Assembly: GCF_003096675.1 (NCBI RefSeq)
Contig: NZ_QEKW01000001.1
Location: 434,001-498,000 of the forward strand
Direction of reading: 5' to 3'
From: Actinomycetospora cinnamomea
GTDB lineage: Bacteria; Actinomycetota; Actinomycetes; Mycobacteriales; Pseudonocardiaceae
Length of the DNA stretch: 64,000 bases
In this document: piece by piece, positions 8,634-14,610 of the stretch
Layout of the letters: each line of letters begins with the position of its first letter
How positions within the stretch are numbered: the stretch's first letter is position 1
Program-made: the position numbers and the translations under genes
Notes under the pieces: generated by a model
Database searches by the model: none
What the model was told of the DNA's origin: nothing
The model's input: only the letters and a program-made list of their open reading frames with translations

Positions 8634-10812
8634 GGCCGACCAGCTCCCGGTAGAGCCCCTCCTCGGCGAGGAGGTCGTCGTGGACCCCGCGCTGGACGAC
8701 CCGCCCCCGGTCGAGCACGACGATCTCGTCGGCGTCGCGGATGGTGGACAGGCGGTGCGCCACGATCACGCAGGTGCAGGCGCGGCGGCGCAGGTGGGCG
8801 TCGATGCGGCTCTCGGTCGTCGCGTCGAGGGCGCTGGTGGCCTCGTCGAGCACGAGGACCGAGGGGTTCCCCGCGAGGGCCCGGGCGATGTCGAGGCGCT
8901 GACGCTGACCTCCCGAGAAGTTGCGTCCGCCTTCGTGCACCGCGGCCCCGAACCCCCCGAGGCGCGCCTCGATCTCCTCCGCCAGGCAGGCGTCCCGCGC
9001 GGCGCGGGTGATGTCGGCGGCCGGGATCGAGGGGTCGAAGAGGGTGATGTTCTCCGCGACGGAGCCGCTGAACAGCGCGACGGACTGGTCGACACGCGCG
9101 AGCGAGGCGTGCAGGAGATCGAGGTCGACCTCCTGGCGGGGGACCCCGTCGAGGAGCACCTGCCCCGACCAGGGCGACACGAGCCCGGTGAGCAGGTCCG
9201 CCACCGTCGACTTCCCGGCGCCCGACGGCCCCACCAGGGCGACCCGCCGCCCCGGCGCGACCTCCAGGCGGAAGTCCTCGAGCAACGGCGGTTCGAGCCG
9301 CGAGTAGCCGAACGTGACGTCCTGCAGGGCGACGTGCCCGCGCAACCGCGCGCGGGTGGTCGTCGGCCCGGTGCGACGCGGGCGTGCACCGTCGCCGGTG
9401 ACCGGCGCGGCGCGCTCCGGAGCCTCGTCGAGCACGTCGAGCAGCTGCTGGGTCCAGGCCCGTGCGTTCTGGATCTGCCCGCCGGCCGCCACCAGCTGGC
9501 CCACGGGCGCGAAGAAGAACCCCGCCAGCACCTGGACGGCCACGAGCTCGCCGATGCTCGCGCGGTCCGCGAGGACGAGGGCGCCCCCGAGGGCGAGCAC
9601 GGCGACCGTGTTCAGCATCGCGAGCACCGCCGGGGCGATCACCAGCGGCTGGGAGGCGGTCCCGAGACGCTGCTGGGTGTTGATCACCCGGGCCAGGCGG
9701 CCCGCCCAGCGGCCGAAGTACTCGTCCTCGCTGCCCGTGGCCCGGAGGTCGTCCCGCAGGTCGAGGCCCGTGTAGGTGAAGCCGTCGAGGGCGGTCGTCG
9801 CCATCTGCAGGTCCTGGTTGAGCGCGCGGCGACGCCGGGCGGTGCGGGCGAGGACGAGGGCGTTGAGCGAGGCGAGCCCCACGGCCGCGGCGCCGAGGAC
9901 CGGGTTCCACCACAGCAGCACCGCCGCGTAGACCACCATCGACACCAGCCCGATGCCCCCGGCGGCGAGCTGCCCGGTCACGAGGGTGGCGAGCGAACCG
10001 TTCAGCGAGACCCGGCTCACCAGTGCCCCACGGGAACGGGCGTCGAAGAAGGCCGACGGCAGGGCCAGCAGGTGACGGAGGAAACCCGCCGTCGACCGGA
10101 TCGTCACGACCGTGGCGAGGCGCACGAGCATCCGTTGCCCCAGCAGGGTCAGCCCGACCTGCAGGACGACGACGGCCACGGCGCCGACCAGGACGATCCC
10201 GCTCCACAGGAGGTCCCGCCCGCCCACCACCTGATCGACGAACAGGGAGGCCAGCAGCGCACCGACGATGATCGGGACGGTCCCGAGGACCCCCGCGGCG
10301 ACCACGGTCGCGACGGCCGGCGCGGTGCCCCGCAGGAGACCGGGCAGCACCGTCGCCTGCCGGGGCGCGTGACGGACGGGTCCCGCCGAGCCGGCGCGGC
10401 GGGAGAACGTCAGGACGATCCCGCTGTAGCTCTCGGCGAACTCCCGGCGGGAGACGTGTCGCGGTCCGACCGCGGGATCGGCGAGCAGCACCGAGCGGCG
10501 GGTGAAGCGTTCCACGACGAGGAAGTGGTTCTGCTCCCAGTACACGATCACCGGTCCGGCCGCGCGGCAGATGCCGGCGAGCTCCTCGACCCGGGCCCGG
10601 CGGCCCTCGGCCTCCATCCCGTGGGCGCGGGCGGCGCGCACGATGTTCAGGGCGTTGACGCCGTCGCGGGAGACGCCGCAGTCGGCGCGCAGCCGTGAGA
10701 GGGCGACCGGCGCACCGAGGTGGTCGAGGACCATCGCGAGCGCGGCCGCGCCGCACTCGGCGGCCTCCATCTGCAGGACGGGCCGCAACCGCCGCCTGAA
10801 CATGCTGATCAT
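8626..10812 (-). CDS. NHLM-type ABC exporter with C39 leader peptidase
   Basis: Peptidase-containing ABC transporter (728 residues) expected to cut the precursors after the Gly-Gly site and export the cores. The C39 peptidase triad is visible: Cys20 in AAECGAAAL, His96 in EQNHFLV and Asp112 in LADPAVG. A permease with six hydrophobic segments follows, then an ATPase with GPSGAGKST, FSGGQRQR and VLVLDEATSALD. The start ATG 10812 overlaps the stop of the upstream adaptor gene (ATGA); a second ATG lies three codons downstream. The next gene starts before this one ends. The double-glycine peptidase matches the Gly-Gly sites in both upstream precursor peptides. Confidence 0.93.
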   Translation of the reverse strand: MISMFRRRLRPVLQMEAAECGAAALAMVLDHLGAPVALSRLRADCGVSRDGVNALNIVRAARAHGMEAEGRRARVEELAGICRAAGPVIVYWEQNHFLVVERFTRRSVLLADPAVGPRHVSRREFAESYSGIVLTFSRRAGSAGPVRHAPRQATVLPGLLRGTAPAVATVVAAGVLGTVPIIVGALLASLFVDQVVGGRDLLWSGIVLVGAVAVVVLQVGLTLLGQRMLVRLATVVTIRSTAGFLRHLLALPSAFFDARSRGALVSRVSLNGSLATLVTGQLAAGGIGLVSMVVYAAVLLWWNPVLGAAAVGLASLNALVLARTARRRRALNQDLQMATTALDGFTYTGLDLRDDLRATGSEDEYFGRWAGRLARVINTQQRLGTASQPLVIAPAVLAMLNTVAVLALGGALVLADRASIGELVAVQVLAGFFFAPVGQLVAAGGQIQNARAWTQQLLDVLDEAPERAAPVTGDGARPRRTGPTTTRARLRGHVALQDVTFGYSRLEPPLLEDFRLEVAPGRRVALVGPSGAGKSTVADLLTGLVSPWSGQVLLDGVPRQEVDLDLLHASLARVDQSVALFSGSVAENITLFDPSIPAADITRAARDACLAEEIEARLGGFGAAVHEGGRNFSGGQRQRLDIARALAGNPSVLVLDEATSALDATTESRIDAHLRRRACTCVIVAHRLSTIRDADEIVVLDRGRVVQRGVHDDLLAEEGLYRELVGRG

Positions 10813-11588
10813 CCCTGGATCACGTACTCGAGGGGGTGACGGCTCTCGACGATCAGGCGCACCTCGGTGAGGCGATCGGCCACGGTGCCCGCCCGTGGGG
10901 TCGGGAAGGCGGCACCGGGCGCCGGGCGCAGGCGCACGGGGGTGAGCCCGTCTCGGGGCGCCACGATGGCGCCGAGGGCGGGACCGCCCAGTGACTGCGC
11001 GGCCTGCTCGGTCTCCACGGGCAACGACCCGACCGCGTCGACGAGCGCGTCGACCGGCCCGCGGTCCGGGAACGACACGACCGCCCGCGTCCCGGGCCCG
11101 ATCCGGGCGGCGTCGTCCGGGGCGACGAAGGCGCGCACCACCGTCGCACCGTTCGTCCGCTCGAGGACCAGCACGCGCTCCCCCGCCTCGACGGGGTCCC
11201 CGACGTCCAGCGGCGCGTCGAGCACGACCGCGTCGACCGGGGCCGTCAGCGGCAGGACGCCGGCGGTGACCGACTCGACGACGGCGACGGTCTGACCGGA
11301 CCGCACGACGGTGCCCGCCGCGGGACGAGCGGTCGCGAGCCGGCCCGGGACCGGGCTCTCGAGGCCGATCACCGAGCCGCCGACCACCGCGAGCCCGGGG
11401 ACGACGACGCTGCGGTCCACCACCGCGGTCGCCGCCCACAGCACGATCCCGCCGGCGAGCAGCGCGAGGGCGAGGAGGGCCAGGACGGTGCGACCGGGGA
11501 CGACCACGACGGGCCGGTCGACCCTCTCGGACTCCGGGACACGCTCGGGTGCCGCCGGGGTGAGGTCCGGAGGACGGGGGGAGGACAT
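10809..11588 (-). CDS. NHLM bacteriocin secretion adaptor, HlyD-like
   Basis: Membrane-fusion-type partner of the two ABC exporters, 259 residues. One N-terminal transmembrane segment (about residues 33-53, LLALALLAGGIVLW) is followed by an extracytoplasmic region with biotinyl-lipoyl-like halves, recognisable from SPVPGRLATARPAAGTVVRS and DAPLDVGDPVEAGERVLVLE. The ATG at 11588 has a near-perfect ribosome site, GGAGGTGA, seven bases upstream, which settles the start. It lies between precursor A1 (38 bases upstream) and the peptidase exporter (overlapping). In a Gram-positive cell the adaptor cannot reach an outer membrane and may instead guide peptide through the cell wall; that role is inferred. 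Confidence 0.88.
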   Translation of the reverse strand: MSSPRPPDLTPAAPERVPESERVDRPVVVVPGRTVLALLALALLAGGIVLWAATAVVDRSVVVPGLAVVGGSVIGLESPVPGRLATARPAAGTVVRSGQTVAVVESVTAGVLPLTAPVDAVVLDAPLDVGDPVEAGERVLVLERTNGATVVRAFVAPDDAARIGPGTRAVVSFPDRGPVDALVDAVGSLPVETEQAAQSLGGPALGAIVAPRDGLTPVRLRPAPGAAFPTPRAGTVADRLTEVRLIVESRHPLEYVIQG

Positions 11589-11626
11589 GCCGGGGTCACC
11601 TCCGTGTCGTCGCGAGGGGGGCCGGC

Positions 11627-11944
11627 TCAGGAGGTGGCCGGCCGGCCCGTGGCGTAGGGCATCCACTGGCAGTCGGCACGCTGGGCCGCTCCGCCGCGCA
11701 GGCCGGCGAGGTCGGTCTCGGACAGCCGACCCTCGTCGGGGGGCATCGCGGGCAGGACCAGGTGGAGCTCGGCGGCGGTGTCCTGCCGGACGTGCACGGT
11801 GAGCCCCTCGGGCAGGTCGGCGCCGGCCTCCCGGGCCACGGCGCTGCGGGGATCGCGACGCAGCTCCTCCCGGAACGCGGGGTCGGCCTGCGCGCGACGG
11901 GCGAGCGCGAGCTCCAGGTGCTGCCTGGACTCGTGGTTCGGCAT
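11627..11944 (-). CDS. lanthipeptide precursor A1 with NHLP leader
   Basis: Small peptide of 105 residues. Residues 1-85 form a leader of the nitrile-hydratase-alpha-like (NHLP) family: a helical LALARRAQADPAFREELRR block, then GLTVHVRQDT and a VLPAMP segment. A double glycine at 84-85 gives a 20-residue core. The core has one Cys (92), Thr at 99 and 104 and Ser at 105, so at most one thioether ring is possible, and Cys lies on the N-terminal side of the hydroxy residues. The ATG has a strong GGAGGAG ribosome site. The leader is about 60% identical to precursor A2. Leader type is secure; that the core becomes a lanthipeptide is inferred from lanM. Confidence 0.88.
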   Translation of the reverse strand: MPNHESRQHLELALARRAQADPAFREELRRDPRSAVAREAGADLPEGLTVHVRQDTAAELHLVLPAMPPDEGRLSETDLAGLRGGAAQRADCQWMPYATGRPATS

Positions 11945-11967
11945 GCGGGTCTCCTCCGGAGAAGGGG

Positions 11968-11995
11968 CCCGGGGCCGCCCGACGGCGGCCCCGGG
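11968..11995 (-). terminator. perfect 12-bp hairpin between the two precursor genes
   Basis: Arms CCCGGGGCCGCC and GGCGGCCCCGGG around a 4-base loop (cgac), lying 13 bases after the stop of precursor A2 and 23 bases before the start of A1. There is no U tract. It could act as a partial terminator or as a 3' stabiliser that keeps precursor transcripts above those of the enzymes, as is common in bacteriocin operons; that role is inferred. Confidence 0.55.
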
Positions 11996-12008
11996 GACGG
12001 GCCGTCGG

Positions 12009-12350
12009 TCAGCAGTCGCCGACGATGCTCCCGGCGGTGCAGGTGGTGGGGACCCAGCTCGCGCAGTCGGTGTGGTGGCTCTTGCCGGAGCCGCCGGCGA
12101 CCCCGGCGAGCTCGGCGTCGGAGAGACGCCCGCTCTCCGCCGGCAGCGCCGGCAGGACCAGGTAGACCTCGCTGGCGGTGTCCTCCAGCACGTGGACCTC
12201 GAGGTCGGCCGGCAGCTCGCGGCCGGCCTCCTTGGCCACGGCCCCCCGCGGGTCGCGCAGCAGCTCCTCCTTGAAGGCCGGGTCGGCCTGGGCCCGACGG
12301 GCCAGGGCGACCTGCAGCTGGTCCTTGGACTCGTACGTCGTCTCGGACAT
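12009..12350 (-). CDS. lanthipeptide precursor A2 with NHLP leader
   Basis: Precursor of 113 residues and first gene of the operon. Residues 1-87 are an NHLP-type leader (QLQVALARRAQADPAFKEEL, EVHVLEDTASEVYLVLP, then LAGVAGG). The Gly-Gly at 86-87 leaves a 26-residue core containing Cys96, Cys104 and Cys113 (the last residue), with Ser at 88, 91, 98 and 108 and Thr at 95, 102, 103 and 105. Up to three thioether rings are possible, and the final one would close at the C-terminus (TCTAGSIVGDC). The ATG is preceded by GAGGAGAGGG at good spacing. I cannot match the core to a named lantibiotic. The claw motif of true nitrile hydratase is absent. Confidence 0.92.
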   Translation of the reverse strand: MSETTYESKDQLQVALARRAQADPAFKEELLRDPRGAVAKEAGRELPADLEVHVLEDTASEVYLVLPALPAESGRLSDAELAGVAGGSGKSHHTDCASWVPTTCTAGSIVGDC

Positions 12351-12505
12351 CCGATCCCTCTCCTCGTGCTCGCTCGCGTCCCTGCTCGGTGGGTCTCGCT
12401 CGTCCGGGCGGGGACGGTGATGTGTCGGCCGCACTCGCTCTCGGTCCGCCGGCCGTGCGGTCACCGGCGACGACCACAGGGGACCCGGTCGCCCCCACGG
12501 GGAGC

Positions 12506-13708
12506 TCACGCCCGACCCTCGCTGCGGGGCCGGGCGTCCGTGTGTGTGCCGTGAGCGGCCCGTGGGTCCGCGAGCCAGGCGTCGCGCCGGGCCCGGGCCT
12601 GCGCGGCCACGGCCGGGTCGAGAGCCCGTGCGGCGTGGGCGCGCACCGCCGTGAGCTGCACGAAGGAGGAGTCCCGGGCGCCGTCGCCGCTGCGCAGCAC
12701 GGACAGCAGCGAGCAGTGGACCAGCTGGCCCAGCAGCTGGGCGACCTCTCCCCGGGGGGCGTCGAGCAGGGCGGCCGCGAGCTCGGCGGGGAACGGGCCG
12801 GACACCACGGCGAGGACCGCGTGCAGGGCCCGGCACCGGGGGTCGAGCAGGCGCACCCCGGCGTCGACCGCCTCGTGCAGCGAGTGCCGCGGACGGTGCG
12901 GACCGCGCCCGACGGGGGCGAGCGAGGCCGCGTCGGCACGGACCTGGACGAGGATCTCCTCCAGGGTGTACGACCGCGCCCGGGCCGCCGCCAGCTCGAG
13001 GGCCAGCGGCAGCCCGTCGAGCGCTGCGGCGACCTGCTCGACCACGCCCCAGCGCTCCTCGTCGAGGTGCTGCTCGGGGACGACGCGGGCGAGGCGGTCG
13101 GCGAGCAGCACCGCGGCGGCCGGCCGCGCGCCCGGGTTCCCGGGGCGGACCGGCAGCGGCGAGAGCCAGGACAGCCGCTCGCCGGTCACCCCGAGCGGCT
13201 CCCTGCTCACCGCCAGCACCGCCGGTCGCGCGGTCGGCGGGCCGTGCCGCTCCCGGGTGAGCGCCTCGTCGAGCACCTCCGCGACGACGTCCAGGACAGG
13301 CTCCGCATGGTCGACGAGGACGAGGCTGCGTCCCGAGGGTCCGGCCGCCATCGCGGCCTCGACCCGGCGGCGGGTGTCCGCGTCGTCCGTGCCGGTCGTG
13401 ACGGGAGCGGTCGTGTCGGGGGCGGTCGTGTGGGGGGCGGTCGTGTCGGGGGCGGTCGTGTCGGGGGCGGTGCCGGCGAGGTCGAGCAGGCGCACCCCAC
13501 CGGGGAAGCGAGCCGCCACGCGCGCGGCAGCCGATCGTGCGAGGTGCGACCGGCCGACCCCGGGGGGCCCGCACACGGTCACGAGCCCTCCGGCGGGACG
13601 CAGGGCGTCGAGGAGAACACCGAGCTGCTCGAGCTCGACGTCGCGTCCGAGGCAGGGCCGCGGTTCCGGGTGCGTGTCCGCGGAGCCGGTGTCCGCACAC
13701 CGCGACAC
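12506..13708 (-). CDS. AfsR/SARP-type regulator, NB-ARC ATPase part (downstream of a frameshift)
   Basis: About 400 residues resembling the signalling ATPase half of AfsR-type regulators: LGRDVELEQL, then a P-loop GPPGVGRS, a Walker B-like SLVLVDHAE, the switch LAVSREPLGV and the helical GLPLALELAAARA motif. The P-loop has Arg where Lys is expected. The part before LGRD has no domain, and the frame is open upstream without a convincing start; the nominal GTG at 13708 is only the first available codon. The matching DNA-binding half ends in another frame at the same place, so I read this as the 3' part of one regulator gene split by a single-base difference. No TPR tail is evident before the stop. 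Confidence 0.75.
   Translation of the reverse strand: MSRCADTGSADTHPEPRPCLGRDVELEQLGVLLDALRPAGGLVTVCGPPGVGRSHLARSAAARVAARFPGGVRLLDLAGTAPDTTAPDTTAPHTTAPDTTAPVTTGTDDADTRRRVEAAMAAGPSGRSLVLVDHAEPVLDVVAEVLDEALTRERHGPPTARPAVLAVSREPLGVTGERLSWLSPLPVRPGNPGARPAAAVLLADRLARVVPEQHLDEERWGVVEQVAAALDGLPLALELAAARARSYTLEEILVQVRADAASLAPVGRGPHRPRHSLHEAVDAGVRLLDPRCRALHAVLAVVSGPFPAELAAALLDAPRGEVAQLLGQLVHCSLLSVLRSGDGARDSSFVQLTAVRAHAARALDPAVAAQARARRDAWLADPRAAHGTHTDARPRSEGRA
13395..13469 (-). repeat. five tandem 15-bp units inside the regulator (PDTTA repeat)
   Basis: Five consecutive 15-base units (plus-strand form GTCGTGTCGGGGGCG and variants) encode repeated A-P-D-T-T, with His or Val in some copies. They sit between the P-loop and Walker B of the NB-ARC part, where a loop extension could be tolerated. 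Near-identical units suggest recent slippage expansion. Confidence 0.85.
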
Positions 13709-13709
13709 C

Positions 13710-14549
13710 CCCCGGGCCCCGCGACACCTCCGGCGGAGGCGCGGACGGTCCGGGGAGGGTGAGGAGGTCGGGATCGCGGACGAGCACCCGTCGGTGCAGC
13801 TCGACGAGCGCGGGTCCGGGGACGAGGCCCATCTCGTCGGCGAACAGGGCCCGCACGGTCGCGTAGATGCCCAGGGCCTCGTCGATGCGCCCGCAGCGGT
13901 ACGCGGCGACGATCGCCTGCTCCCAGGGCCTCTCGGTCAGCGGGGATCCGGCCAGCACCGGCTTGAGCTCCACCAGGGCCCGTTCGGCCTGACCGGTCGC
14001 CAGCAGGCCGTCGACGAGCTGCAGCCGCAGCCGTCCGTACAGCTCGTCCAGGCGGACCCTCGCGGGCCGGGCCCAGTCACGGTCGGAGATCCCGGGGTAG
14101 GGGTCACCGCGCCAGAGGGCCGCGGTCGCCTCCGCGAGCGCGAGGGCCTCCGCGGCCCGGCCCGCGCGAAGCAGGGACCCGACCTGCTCGACCTGCGCCG
14201 CGAACCGGTCCGACTCCAGCTCGCACTCCCCGGTCGCGAGGCGGTAACCGCCGTGGTCGTGCACCAGGATCCGCGGGGGCCGGCCGGCGTCCCGGCCGAC
14301 CTCGAGGACCTGCCGCAGACGCCAGACCTGGGCCTCGAGGGCCCGCCGGTGGTCCTGTCGGGAGTCCTCGCCCCAGACGGCGTCGATGAGCGCGTCCGCG
14401 CCGACCCGCCGCCCGTTCTCCACGACGAGGCGGGACAGGGTCGCCGCGAGCCGAGGGGCCGCGAGCCGGACGACCTCGCGTCCGGTGTCGACCTCGAGCG
14501 CACCGAGGTCGCGGATGAGCGGTCGAGTCGATTCGGCCAGAAGACCCAT
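13710..14549 (-). CDS. AfsR/SARP-type regulator, DNA-binding and BTAD part (frameshifted)
   Basis: The N-terminal 280 codons encode a winged-helix OmpR-like DNA-binding domain (RLAATLSRLVVENGRRV, then DALIDAVWGED, YRLATGECELESDRF) and a bacterial transcriptional activator domain (RAAEALALAEATAALWRG, ERALVELKPVLAGSPLTE, GLVPGPALVELHRRVL). Such SARP proteins activate antibiotic and lanthipeptide clusters. The protein-like signal ends at a run of six C on the plus strand (13708-13713), where the ATPase half continues one base out of register. Removing one base there would fuse the halves into about 680 residues. The gene reads toward the lanthipeptide operon, whose first gene lies 155 bases beyond the regulator stop, so it is the likely local activator. 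Confidence 0.78.
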
Positions 14550-14578
14550 ACGACGACATCACCGGACGGCGCGGCCCC

Positions 14579-14605
14579 GAGCATCGGGGGAACCCCCCGA
14601 TGCTC
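14579..14605 (-). terminator. perfect 12-bp hairpin between the two regulator genes
   Basis: Arms GAGCATCGGGGG and CCCCCGATGCTC around a 3-base loop, just downstream of the stop of the LuxR-family gene and about 30 bases before the SARP start. It lacks a U tract. It fits a GC-type terminator for the upstream gene, but could also be an operator for the SARP gene. Confidence 0.5.
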
Positions 14606-14610
14606 AACGA

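Noticed and set aside
11627-12350. Nitrile hydratase alpha subunits
   Set aside because: The leaders resemble that family, but both peptides are about 105-113 residues and lack the metal-binding Cys claw, and they sit with LanM and C39 exporters.
12009-14549. One 846-codon minus-strand frame joining the SARP domain to precursor A2
   Set aside because: Only the two ends are protein-like; the middle is Arg/Pro/Gly-rich out-of-frame sequence over the NB-ARC half, and A2 has its own strong ribosome site.
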